Assembly: GCF_034366625.1 (NCBI RefSeq)
Contig: NZ_JAXMIH010000019.1
Span: 62,001-126,000, forward strand
DNA: 64,000 bases
Source of the DNA: Prosthecobacter sp.
Lineage (GTDB): Bacteria; Verrucomicrobiota; Verrucomicrobiia; Verrucomicrobiales; Verrucomicrobiaceae
Direction: 5' to 3'
Position numbers and translations under genes: made by a program. The notes under the pieces are model-generated. The model did no database searches and was not told the origin of the DNA. It worked only from the letters and a program-made list of their open reading frames with translations. Of this stretch, positions 39,876 through 47,868 are shown one piece after another (the stretch's first letter is position 1; the number at the start of each line of letters is the position of its first letter).

Positions 39876-41240
39876 ATGCAAACCTCTCTCGATTCCCCGT
39901 TGGCTTCGGCCGTGACCGAGGTCAACGCGCCGAAGAAGCTCGAACAGACCGAGGCCGGCAATTACTTCGTCTCAAACTACCCGCCCTTCTCATTCTGGAA
40001 GCCTGATCAGGTTTCACTCGTCGATGAAGTGCTGCAACGTCCTGCGCCATCCGACATTCCGCTTGGCGTTTACTTTCACATCCCGTTCTGCCGCAAGCGC
40101 TGCCACTTTTGTTACTTCAAGGTTTATACCGATAAAAATGCCCAGGAGGTCAAGGCCTACATTGACGCTGGCATGCGTGAGATGGCGACCTTTGCCAGCC
40201 AGCCCTATCTGAAGGGCCGCAAGGCGCACTTCGTGTACTTCGGCGGCGGCACGCCGAGTTATCTCTCGGTGCCGCAGCTCAAAGACCTCACGAACCGCAT
40301 GAAAGACCTCGTGTCGTGGGAAGGTGCGGCGGAGGTGGCCTTCGAGGCGGAACCCGGCACGCTGAACGAGGTCAAGCTCACTGGCATTCGCGAGATCGGT
40401 GTCACGCGCCTGAGCCTCGGCGTGGAAAACTTTGACGACCACATTCTTGAAACGAACGGTCGTGCGCACCGCAGTGGCGAGATCGAAAAATCCTACCGTT
40501 TTGCCCGCACGCTGGGCTTTGAGCACATCAACATCGACCTCATCGCTGGCATGATGAACGAGACGCATGCGAACTGGAAGGACACCGTGGCCAAGGCCGT
40601 CGCCATGCAGCCGGATGCGGTCACGATTTATCAGATGGAGGTGCCCTACAACACCACCATGTACCAGCAGATGAAAGCTGAGGGCAAAGTGACTGCGCCC
40701 GTGGCCGACTGGCCGACAAAGCGTGACTGGGTCAGCTACGCGTTCGACGAGTTTCAGAAGGCTGGTTACACCGTCACCAGCGCCTACACCGTGGTGAAAG
40801 ACCCTCAGCGCATCAAATTCGTCTATCGCGATGCTTTGTGGGAAGGTGCCGATTTGCTGAGCTGTGGCGTGGCATCGTTCGGCCATCTGGGCGGCGTGCA
40901 TTACCAAAATCAGTCGGATGTCGGCCCGTACATGCAGGCGCTTGATGCCGGTCAGCGGCCGATTTACCGCGCCTATCAAACCACGGCCGAAGACCGCTTC
41001 GTGCGCGAGTTCATTCTCAAGCTCAAGCTCGGCCGCAGCGAGTTCGACTATTACATCAAGAAGTTCGGCGAAGATCCGCGCCAGCACTTCGGACCGCAGC
41101 TCGACTATCTCGCGAAAGAAGGCTTTGCCACGCTCGATGCCGAGGGCATCACGCTCACACGCGATGGATTGCTTCAGGTGGACCGCCTGCTGCACGACTT
41201 TTTCCTGCCCCAGCACCGCCAGTATGCGCGCTATACCTGA
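39876..41240 (+). CDS. HemN/HemW-like radical SAM protein
   Basis: A 454-residue radical SAM enzyme. The [4Fe-4S] motif is Cys72-x3-Cys76-x2-Cys79 (FCRKRCHFCYF). FVYFGGGTPSYLSV, FEAEPGTLNEVKL, RLSLGVENFDDHIL and FEHINIDLIAGM follow, which is the coproporphyrinogen-III-oxidase-type barrel, and a HemN C-terminal winged-helix-like domain (AEDRFVREFILKLKLGRSEF). Haem chaperone HemW, true HemN and related C-methyltransferase or cyclase relatives cannot be told apart. A ~40-residue N-terminal extension precedes the barrel. The next gene overlaps its end by 17 bases, so the two are probably co-translated. Confidence 0.78.
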   Translation: MQTSLDSPLASAVTEVNAPKKLEQTEAGNYFVSNYPPFSFWKPDQVSLVDEVLQRPAPSDIPLGVYFHIPFCRKRCHFCYFKVYTDKNAQEVKAYIDAGMREMATFASQPYLKGRKAHFVYFGGGTPSYLSVPQLKDLTNRMKDLVSWEGAAEVAFEAEPGTLNEVKLTGIREIGVTRLSLGVENFDDHILETNGRAHRSGEIEKSYRFARTLGFEHINIDLIAGMMNETHANWKDTVAKAVAMQPDAVTIYQMEVPYNTTMYQQMKAEGKVTAPVADWPTKRDWVSYAFDEFQKAGYTVTSAYTVVKDPQRIKFVYRDALWEGADLLSCGVASFGHLGGVHYQNQSDVGPYMQALDAGQRPIYRAYQTTAEDRFVREFILKLKLGRSEFDYYIKKFGEDPRQHFGPQLDYLAKEGFATLDAEGITLTRDGLLQVDRLLHDFFLPQHRQYARYT

Positions 41241-41790
41241 TGTCGATGCCGCACGTCCCGACGAGGACATCCTGGCTCCCCTGATCTTCTTTTACGGCAT
41301 CGGCAGCACGCGACCGCGTGTGACGTTTGTCGAGCCGGACGCGCTGGCGGAGCAGGAGCGCAGCCTGCTGGTGCATGAGAAGGACATGACGCCTCGTCTG
41401 CGCGAGTTCCACGGCTGCGATATCGACCTCGACGTGGCCGCCCGTGCTCGTATCGGCAATTATCTCGTTCGCGCCTCTGTTCTGCACCGCCACAGCGATG
41501 GCAAGCCCGTGGAATTTGGTGCCATCGGCATTCATCTCGATTTTTTGCCCGAAGAGGCCCAAAAACTCGTCCTTGAAGGCCATGTGCCGTTCGGAGCGAT
41601 CTTGGAGCGTTACGAAGTGCCGCATTCCAGCCACCCGCGCGGTTATTTCCGCATTTCCGTGGATCAGCGACTCGCCGACCTCCTCGGCGCGACGAGCGGG
41701 CAGATGCTGTTTGGCCGCTGCAACGAGCTGCGCCACGGCAGCGGCCGCGTACTGGCGGATGTGGTCGAGGTGCTGCCACGCCTGCCATAG
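41224..41790 (+). CDS. Chorismate-lyase-like protein (UbiC/DUF98 fold)
   Basis: 188 residues from ATG 41224, overlapping the radical SAM gene by 17 bases. The patterns LLVHEKDMTPRLREFHGCDI, GNYLVRASVLHRHSDGKPVE, FGAIGIHLDFLPEEAQKLVL and GHVPFGAILERYEV fit the chorismate lyase superfamily, which releases pyruvate from chorismate to give 4-hydroxybenzoate; no signal peptide. The product may feed an aryl polyene or other aromatic pathway rather than ubiquinone. The assignment is by pattern only. Confidence 0.5.
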   Translation: MRAIPDVDAARPDEDILAPLIFFYGIGSTRPRVTFVEPDALAEQERSLLVHEKDMTPRLREFHGCDIDLDVAARARIGNYLVRASVLHRHSDGKPVEFGAIGIHLDFLPEEAQKLVLEGHVPFGAILERYEVPHSSHPRGYFRISVDQRLADLLGATSGQMLFGRCNELRHGSGRVLADVVEVLPRLP

Positions 41791-41914
41791 CTGCGCCTGT
41801 CAGAGCGTGGATTGCGCCTTGTGTCGCACTCGCCGGTCAAACCAGTTGCGACTTGGGGCATCTGCGGTTTGATTCACTCCGTAACAATCTGCTGATAAAC
41901 CTGCCCTCATTGCC

Positions 41915-42739
41915 ATGATTCGTCCCCATTTCTCGCGCTCCGCCCTCACGGCGGGATTGATGCTTCTCGGAAGCCTGAACCTCTCTGCTGCGCCACAAGG
42001 CACCAAAGGAGTGGAGAATTTTGATCCTTTGGCCTTCCCGGGCAAGGTTGTCGATGACGTGGTCGTGCCGGTGCCGAGCGAGGTCTTTTCCGTGCTCGAC
42101 AAGCTTGGCGAACCCAACTGGCGTGCTGAGCTGCGCAAGGAAGATCTGCCCACCACCAGCGACCGCACGAAGCTCTCCTTGCTGTTTGGCTACACCGTTG
42201 CGGAAGGTTTTGTGGCCGTGCAGGCGGAGGACAAGGAGGCAGTGAAGGACATCGGCCGTGATGTAATCTCCCTCGCCAAGAGCCTCGGTCTGAGCAAATC
42301 GGTGCTGCCACACGCCCAGAGCATTCTGGATGCTGCCGACAAGGCCAACTGGAGCGCGATCCGCAAGGAGTTTGACCAGACACAGAAGACGGTGCGCGAC
42401 ACGATGGAGCAGATGAAGGATGTCGATCTCTCACAGTGCGTGAGCTTGGGTGGCTGGTTGCGTGGCACGGCCTCGGTCACTTCGGTGGTTAAGAAGAGTT
42501 TTTCCGCTGATCGCGCTGAATTGCTCAATCAACCGATGCTGGTGGAACATTTCCTGAGTTCGATCGCGAAGATGCCGGCCGGAACCCGTGAGCACGATGT
42601 GGTAAGATCCATCCTGAAGGGCCTCGGCTCAGTGCTACAACAAATGGAGGGCGCGGTGGACGGTTTCTCAAAGGATGCCGTGTCTGACATCGGCAAGACC
42701 TGCGACTCCCTGCTGGTTGAAATCCTCGCCAAGAAATAA
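41915..42739 (+). CDS. Exported hypothetical protein
   Basis: 274 residues with a signal peptide (MIRPHFSRSALTAGLMLLGS then LNLSAAPQ). The mature protein is mostly helical (for example DKEAVKDIGRDVISLAKSLG and RDTMEQMKDVDLSQ) with no recognised domain. The last ~80 residues are also helical. It lies 24 bases upstream of a Shine-Dalgarno sequence for the next exported protein and precedes the phoH-pgpH-ybeY set. Confidence 0.6.
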   Translation: MIRPHFSRSALTAGLMLLGSLNLSAAPQGTKGVENFDPLAFPGKVVDDVVVPVPSEVFSVLDKLGEPNWRAELRKEDLPTTSDRTKLSLLFGYTVAEGFVAVQAEDKEAVKDIGRDVISLAKSLGLSKSVLPHAQSILDAADKANWSAIRKEFDQTQKTVRDTMEQMKDVDLSQCVSLGGWLRGTASVTSVVKKSFSADRAELLNQPMLVEHFLSSIAKMPAGTREHDVVRSILKGLGSVLQQMEGAVDGFSKDAVSDIGKTCDSLLVEILAKK

Positions 42740-42754
42740 TTTGTGCCAACCTCT

Positions 42755-42760
42755 GGAGGA
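42755..42760 (+). promoter_or_regulatory. Strong ribosome-binding site GGAGGA
   Basis: GGAGGA at 42755-42760 is a near-perfect Shine-Dalgarno sequence, uncommon in this window. It is 3 bases before the ATG at 42764 and 9 before the in-frame ATG at 42770, favouring the second start. Confidence 0.75.
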
Positions 42761-42769
42761 AACATGACA

Positions 42770-43213
42770 ATGAAGCGTCCATGGAAACGGTTCGGCAGGA
42801 TGGTCAGTGCAGCGCTATTGATGGCGGTCGCCACCTTGGTACACGCGACGGTGGATGAATCGCATGATTTTGCGATGGAGGCCGCCACGCCGTTTGTGGA
42901 GGAGGGCTTCATTGTGCGTGAAGACTATTGGAACGGTGAGGTCAAGAGCGGTCAGAAGCTCATGATCACGCACCAGCTTTTCAAGGGCAACGAATACGCC
43001 TTTTGGCTCGGCACGAGCCAGGAAGGAGTGACGCTGGACATGAAAGTGTTCGATGAAAAGAACCAGCCGGTGCAGATCAAGCCGACCGCTGACAAGTTCT
43101 TCATGAGCGTGCGGGTGAATCCGCCCAAGACCGGAACGTATAAAATTGTCTTCGAGTTGAAGTCGAAGAAGGAGCCAAGCGTGCTCTGGGCGCTGGCATA
43201 TGGCTACCGCTGA
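42770..43213 (+). CDS. Small exported hypothetical protein
   Basis: About 147 residues starting MKRPWKRFGRM with a signal peptide to around HAT (LLMAVATLVHAT). The mature part is ~125 residues, beta-rich: FIVREDYWNGEVKSGQKLMI, YAFWLGTSQEGVTLDMKVFD and a final GTYKIVFELKSKKEPS. This resembles small secreted beta-sandwich (pre-peptidase C-type) proteins, though no family is certain. Its stop overlaps the phoH start (TGATG), indicating translational coupling with the operon. Confidence 0.65.
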   Translation: MKRPWKRFGRMVSAALLMAVATLVHATVDESHDFAMEAATPFVEEGFIVREDYWNGEVKSGQKLMITHQLFKGNEYAFWLGTSQEGVTLDMKVFDEKNQPVQIKPTADKFFMSVRVNPPKTGTYKIVFELKSKKEPSVLWALAYGYR

Positions 43214-44238
43214 TGCCCGTCGAAACGCTCACTTACGAGACGCCGCAGTTTCTCCACAAGCTGATTGGCAATGACCTCGGCAGTCTGCGGCTGGTGGGAG
43301 AGACGTTTGGCGTGAACGTGATCAGCCGCGAGGGCTGGGTGCGGATTGAAGGTGAGGACGCCGGAGTCGCCTCGGCACGTGAAGTCTTTGTGCAGCTCGA
43401 GCGTGTGCGCCGACAGGGCGGTGAAATCTCCACCGGCATGGTGCGTCTCGTCACCGAAAGCGTGCAGCGTGAGACCGGCGATGCGCCTGCTGAGGCCATC
43501 ATGCAGTTGAAACTGCTCGGCTCCACCAAACGTCCCGCCGTTCTGGCGAAGACACGCGGCCAGATCGCCTACGTGCAGGCCATGCGTGAGAGCGAGGTCG
43601 TTTTCGGCGTCGGGCCGGCTGGCACAGGCAAGACCTACCTGGCGATGGCGCAGGGATTGCATTGGCTGAAGGAAAAGGTGGTTCAGCGGCTCGTTCTAAC
43701 ACGTCCTGCTGTCGAAGCTGGTGAGGCGCTGGGCTTTTTGCCCGGGGATTTGAAGGAAAAAATCTTCCCCTACCTGCGCCCGCTCTATGACGCGCTTTAC
43801 GACATGCTGGAGCCGGAGGAGGCGGAGCGTCTCATCGAGCGCGGCAGCATCGAGATCGCCCCTCTGGCCTACATGCGCGGCCGAACGCTCAAAAACGCCT
43901 TCATCATCCTCGATGAGGCTCAAAACACGACCACCGAGCAGATGCTCATGTTCCTGACCCGCCTCGGGGAGGGAGCCCGCTGCGTGGTCACGGGTGATCC
44001 ATCACAGGTGGACCTCCGCCGTCATGTGAAGTCCGGTTTGCGGGAGGCCGTGGAACTGCTCCAAGACGTGGAAGGCGTGCGTTTTGTGAACTTTGCCCCG
44101 AAGGACATCGTCCGCCTGCCGGTCGTACAGCGCATCATTGAGGCCTATCAGACAGGCCGAACCCGGAAAACTGAGCCACAACGGCTCAAAGAACCCGAAG
44201 GGGAGGGGAAAGATTCTTGTCCGACCCCCGATGTATGA
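43213..44238 (+). CDS. phoH: PhoH-family ATPase
   Basis: 341 residues: an N-terminal KH-like domain (IGNDLGSLRLVGETFGVNVI), then the PhoH ATPase core with Walker A VGPAGTGKTYLAMA (~137), LTRPAVEAGEALGFLPGDL, Walker B NAFIILDEAQNTT, and VTGDPSQVDL. PhoH proteins are RNA-associated ATPases, often next to ybeY and pgpH as here. ATG 43213 overlaps the previous stop. The C-terminal ~35 residues are charged and low-complexity, presumably disordered. Confidence 0.93.
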   Translation: MPVETLTYETPQFLHKLIGNDLGSLRLVGETFGVNVISREGWVRIEGEDAGVASAREVFVQLERVRRQGGEISTGMVRLVTESVQRETGDAPAEAIMQLKLLGSTKRPAVLAKTRGQIAYVQAMRESEVVFGVGPAGTGKTYLAMAQGLHWLKEKVVQRLVLTRPAVEAGEALGFLPGDLKEKIFPYLRPLYDALYDMLEPEEAERLIERGSIEIAPLAYMRGRTLKNAFIILDEAQNTTTEQMLMFLTRLGEGARCVVTGDPSQVDLRRHVKSGLREAVELLQDVEGVRFVNFAPKDIVRLPVVQRIIEAYQTGRTRKTEPQRLKEPEGEGKDSCPTPDV

Positions 44239-44268
44239 TAGCTTCCGAACCATCTCCCTTCCCGAATC

Positions 44269-45981
44269 ATGTTTGAGTCCATTCGTCGTGCCCGTCTGCA
44301 ACGCGAAGGGCTTTCCTGCGGTAAAACTCGCCGGAAGCACCAGGAAGGCGATCTCTTTGACGAGATGCGGACCCATCCGGCTGGCACCGTCGGTGTCTAT
44401 GTGCTGTTCTTCATCGGCGTCGTCGTGCTGATGCGCCTTGGCACCCGTGTCGAGGATGGCTTGCCTGCCCTCACGTGGCTGCATGCGCTTTATGCAGCCG
44501 CTATCGGCTTTGCATTGGTGGCGCACGAGCGTGTGGTGTTGCGGCAGGAAATCAGTGACAATGGCGTCTTGCTGCTCGTTCTGGGGACGATTTTCACCCA
44601 CCTCGCCTTGATCGTTTTCACGCTCGACATGTCCTCGGGGCAAAGCTGGGGCAAGACGCTCAAGGCCGTCGTTCTGCCACATGCCTTCGGGCCGCTCGTG
44701 CTCTCAGTCATCCTGGGCCGCCGCATCGGACTCTTTGGGGCCATCTATGCCACGCTGTTGGGAGTTTTGGTCTGCGTGTCGGTCTCAGCGCCGACCTACA
44801 TGGCCACCTCGGTCATCATCGGTTTTACCGGCGTTCTGCTGACCAAACGCGTTCGTCGGCGCAATCGTCTGTTCATGGCAGGTCTCTACGTGGGTGTCGT
44901 GGCAATGGCCTATTCGCTGCTGCTGCATGAGGCTGCTGGCGTCATCATGGAGGAAAAAATCGGACGCATGGTCGGTCTTCCCTTGGTGATAGGCATTGTC
45001 ACCGGCATGGCTGTTGGTGGACTCCTCCCCGTGCTGGAAAGCGTGTTCGGAGTCACCACCGATGTTTCCTGGCTCGAACTCGCGGATTTGAACCATCCGC
45101 TCATGCGTCGGCTCAGCATCGAAGCTCCCGGCACCTACCATCACAGCCTCGTCGTTGCGAACCTGTCAGAGGCCGCCGCCGAAAACATCGGTGCCAGTGC
45201 TGGCATGTGCCGTGTGTGCTCCTACTTCCATGACATCGGCAAGCTCAGCAAGCCGGAGTACTTCATCGAGAACATGGATCCCTCGGCCAATCCGCACGAG
45301 GATCTCACGCCGCGCATGAGCGCCCTCGTCATCATCGCCCACGTCAAAGATGGCGTCGATCTCGCCATCAAGCACAACCTCAACTCACGCATCATCGACG
45401 TGATCGAGCAGCATCACGGAACCTCGCTCGCGTGGTTTTTCTACCGTCAGGCGCTCGATCAAAAGGCGGAGATGGAACGTCTGGTCAGGCAGTCCAAGGC
45501 CAAGGAAGATGACGTGCCGCAGGTCAGCGAGGAAACCTTCCGTTATCCCGGCCCGAGGCCGCAATACAAGGAATCCGCCATCATCTCGCTTGCCGACGCC
45601 GTCGAGAGCGCCTCACGCACGCTTGAAAAGCCGAATGCCTCGCGCATCGAGACGATGATCGATGAAATTGTGCAGGCCCGCATGGTGGATGGGCAGCTTG
45701 ATGAATGCGATCTCACCATCGCTGAGCTTGCCAGGATCAAGGCCAGCTTTGCCAAAACCCTGCTCAGCATGATGCATGGCCGCATCAAATATCAGAAGGC
45801 CGTCGAATCCAAGCCTCAGGCACCTGTGCGTGATGAGTCCAAACCTCTCCTGGCCGGGGATGACGAAACTCCTTCTGCCGCATCCAACAAAATCGTGGAG
45901 GCCTCTTTCGCCGGGTCTGCCGCCGAGTCCACGGTCAAAAAGAGCCGCAGCCGTAAATCGCCTCCTGCTTCCGCCGCCTGA
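44269..45981 (+). CDS. pgpH: Cyclic-di-AMP phosphodiesterase, 7TMR-HD type (PgpH-like)
   Basis: 570 residues. A multi-helix membrane region (~40-270; for example VYVLFFIGVVVLMRLG, AIYATLLGVLVCVSVSAP) is followed by an HD domain (~275-450): APGTYHHSLVVANLSEAAAE, FHDIGKLSKPEYF, VIIAHVKDGVDLA and IEQHHGTSLAWFF, which contain the metal-binding His/Asp residues. The large extracytoplasmic 7TMR-HDED domain typical of PgpH is reduced or absent, so the N-terminus is shorter than in Listeria PgpH. A Lys/Ser-rich disordered tail ends the protein. It hydrolyses c-di-AMP. The operon order phoH-pgpH-ybeY is conserved, with a TGATG overlap to ybeY. Confidence 0.88.
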   Translation: MFESIRRARLQREGLSCGKTRRKHQEGDLFDEMRTHPAGTVGVYVLFFIGVVVLMRLGTRVEDGLPALTWLHALYAAAIGFALVAHERVVLRQEISDNGVLLLVLGTIFTHLALIVFTLDMSSGQSWGKTLKAVVLPHAFGPLVLSVILGRRIGLFGAIYATLLGVLVCVSVSAPTYMATSVIIGFTGVLLTKRVRRRNRLFMAGLYVGVVAMAYSLLLHEAAGVIMEEKIGRMVGLPLVIGIVTGMAVGGLLPVLESVFGVTTDVSWLELADLNHPLMRRLSIEAPGTYHHSLVVANLSEAAAENIGASAGMCRVCSYFHDIGKLSKPEYFIENMDPSANPHEDLTPRMSALVIIAHVKDGVDLAIKHNLNSRIIDVIEQHHGTSLAWFFYRQALDQKAEMERLVRQSKAKEDDVPQVSEETFRYPGPRPQYKESAIISLADAVESASRTLEKPNASRIETMIDEIVQARMVDGQLDECDLTIAELARIKASFAKTLLSMMHGRIKYQKAVESKPQAPVRDESKPLLAGDDETPSAASNKIVEASFAGSAAESTVKKSRSRKSPPASAA

Positions 45982-46430
45982 TGCCGCTCCCGAAGCTTTG
46001 CATCTACAACCGTCAGAAGGCGCACGTCATCCCGCTGCCCTGGCTTCGACGCATCGGCAAAGCCGCGTTGCCCGGCTGCCTCGCGGCTCTCAAATCATCC
46101 GACGCACCGCTCGCATCACTTCCCGAGATCGAGATCACCATCGTCGATGATGCCGACATCGCTCGCGTGCATGGCGATTTCCTCGATGATCCCACGCCCA
46201 CCGACGTCATCACCTTTCACCACGGCGAGATCCTCATCAGTGCCGATACCGCGCAGCGCCAAGGCCTCGATCACGGTCAATCAGTTGATCACGAAGTCGC
46301 ACTCTACCTCGTTCACGGCCTGCTTCACCTCGCCGGCTGGGACGATCATGAAACAGACGAAGCACGCGAGATGGCGAAACTTCAAAGCTCCATCCTCAAA
46401 GACGCGGTCAAAGCTGTTCAATCAGTTTGA
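45981..46430 (+). CDS. ybeY: Endoribonuclease/rRNA maturation factor YbeY
   Basis: A 149-residue protein with the zinc-binding signature HGLLHLAGWDDHE (HxxxH-x5-H) preceded by PTDVITFHHGEILIS, the UPF0054 core. YbeY trims 16S rRNA and takes part in ribosome quality control. ATG 45981 overlaps the pgpH stop (TGATG). The N-terminus (LPKLCIYNRQK) is typical. Downstream the strand ends at a repeat-rich gap before the convergent hisH. Confidence 0.93.
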   Translation: MPLPKLCIYNRQKAHVIPLPWLRRIGKAALPGCLAALKSSDAPLASLPEIEITIVDDADIARVHGDFLDDPTPTDVITFHHGEILISADTAQRQGLDHGQSVDHEVALYLVHGLLHLAGWDDHETDEAREMAKLQSSILKDAVKAVQSV

Positions 46431-46435
46431 TCCCG

Positions 46436-46555
46436 GAGGGATCAAAGAAGGTAGCCGGGGGTTGAGCAAGGAACGAGCGACCACCCCCGGATCGAATGGA
46501 GAAACGCCTTCTCTCAAGGGCGCATGCCGGAGGCATGCAAGAAACTCCCGCTTGC
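46436..46555. repeat. GC-rich repeat block between ybeY and hisH
   Basis: GGAGGGATCAAAGAAGGTAG then CCGGGGGTTGAG...CCACCCCCGG forms one inverted pair (GCCGGGGGT / ACCCCCGG). Farther on is a compact palindrome GCATGCCGGAGGCATGC (~46522-46538). It resembles repeats common in PVC genomes. It could act as a bidirectional termination zone for the two convergent genes, but no T-tract is seen. Confidence 0.6.
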
Positions 46556-46557
46556 AG

Positions 46558-47187
46558 TTACGCTCGCGACTCTTCCAAAACCTTCAGCGCATTGCGCAGC
46601 AGGGTGAGGCCCGCCTCCTGGCTCTTTTCCGGGTGAAACTGCACCGCGACGAGGTTCTTCTTCGCGATGCCGCTGATGAAGCTCACGCCGTAATCCGTGC
46701 GGCACAGAGCCAGCGATTCATCCTGCACCTCGGGGTAATAGGAGTGAACGAAATAGATGTAAGTCGGGTTCGGCAGCCCGCTCCAAACCGCTGACTGGCT
46801 CGTTTCCCACTGCGCGACGTTCCAGCCCATGTGCGGGATCTTCAAACCGCTCGCCGCATCGAATTTGCGCACTTTGCCAGCCACTGCGGACAAACCTTCG
46901 ACACCGGGGCATTCTTCGCTGCTTTCAAACAGGAGCTGGTAGCCGAGACAGATGCCGAGATACGGCTTCTCCGCTTTCAACCAGGCCCGCAGCGGCTCCC
47001 ACAGCCCGGTTTCCTTCAGAATGCGCACGGAATCCCCGAACGCGCCCTGACCCGGAAACACGAGCACATCAATGCCGTCGAAGTCCTCCGGCTTCGTGAC
47101 GAGATTCGCATGCGCTCCGATGGCCTCGAAGGCATTCAACACGCTGCGCAGGTTCCCCGCGCCATAATCCAGCACGCCGAGTTTCAT
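46558..47187 (-). CDS. hisH: Imidazole glycerol phosphate synthase, glutamine amidotransferase subunit
   Basis: A 209-residue class I glutaminase. Catalytic Cys in GICLGYQLLFESS (~82), His and Glu in AVQFHPEKSQ (~188-190), and the N-terminal LGVLDYGAGNLRSV. It supplies ammonia to HisF in histidine synthesis. The ATG (47187) shares one base with the hisB stop (TGATG); a GTG one codon upstream is possible. hisF and hisA are not in this window, so the pathway is split. Confidence 0.94.
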   Translation of the reverse strand: MKLGVLDYGAGNLRSVLNAFEAIGAHANLVTKPEDFDGIDVLVFPGQGAFGDSVRILKETGLWEPLRAWLKAEKPYLGICLGYQLLFESSEECPGVEGLSAVAGKVRKFDAASGLKIPHMGWNVAQWETSQSAVWSGLPNPTYIYFVHSYYPEVQDESLALCRTDYGVSFISGIAKKNLVAVQFHPEKSQEAGLTLLRNALKVLEESRA

Positions 47188-47789
47188 CACAGAACGTCTT
47201 TTGTGCTGGGGATGCCGGTGACGCGCGGATCGTGCTTGGTGGCCGCATCCAGCGCGCGTGCGAGACCTTTGAAGATTGCTTCCGCCATGTGATGCGCGTC
47301 GCGTCCGCGACGGATTTCGACGTGAAGCGTCGCCAGTAGGCTCGAAGCGAAGGCGCGCAGGAATTCCTCCACGAGCTGGTAGCTGAAGCGGTTCACTCCG
47401 CCAATGGCTTCGACGTTCTCAGGCGCGTGATAGCTGAGGAAGGAGCGTCCGCTGAGGTCGAGCGCGACTTCGGCGAGCGTTTCATCCATGGGAAGAAGCC
47501 AGAAGCCGTAGCGCACGATGCCAGCCTTGTTGCCCAAGGCTTCGCGGAAGCAGTTGCCTAGCACGATGCCGGTGTCCTCGACCGTGTGATGGTAATCGAC
47601 TTCAATGTCGCCCACGACCTTCACCTTGAGGTCAAAAAGGCCGTGCTTCGTGAACAGAGTCAGCATGTGGTCGAAGAACGGCACTCCTGTGTCGATCTGC
47701 GATTTGCCGCTCCCATCGACATTGAGTTCGATCTCAATGTCCGTCTCGGCGGTTTTGCGGTGCTGCTTGGCGGTTCTGGCTTGGCTCAT
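47187..47789 (-). CDS. hisB: Imidazoleglycerol-phosphate dehydratase
   Basis: A 200-residue enzyme of histidine synthesis that dehydrates imidazole glycerol phosphate. Signature motifs: [19 protein letters not shown], the metal-binding [14 protein letters not shown], and C-terminal [19 protein letters not shown]. It is monofunctional (no phosphatase domain). It is followed by hisH with coupled start. Confidence 0.95.
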   Translation of the reverse strand: MSQARTAKQHRKTAETDIEIELNVDGSGKSQIDTGVPFFDHMLTLFTKHGLFDLKVKVVGDIEVDYHHTVEDTGIVLGNCFREALGNKAGIVRYGFWLLPMDETLAEVALDLSGRSFLSYHAPENVEAIGGVNRFSYQLVEEFLRAFASSLLATLHVEIRRGRDAHHMAEAIFKGLARALDAATKHDPRVTGIPSTKDVL

Positions 47790-47817
47790 GAGCCGCGAAT
47801 GAACACGCGGTTGGTGC

Positions 47818-47868
47818 GTAGTGCAACCGTCCCGGTTGCAGTTTGGGCAAGCGGGACGCTCGCCCTAC
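47818..47868. repeat. GTAG...CTAC palindromic repeat near hisB
   Basis: GTAGTGCAACCGTCCCGGTT then GCAGTTTGGGCAAGCGGGAC and GCTCGCCCTAC: a repeat with two CG-rich blocks framed by GTAG and CTAC. It lies between the hisB start and the DUF1501 stop. The TAG stop of the DUF1501 gene (47865-47867) is within its terminal CTAC. Confidence 0.65.
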
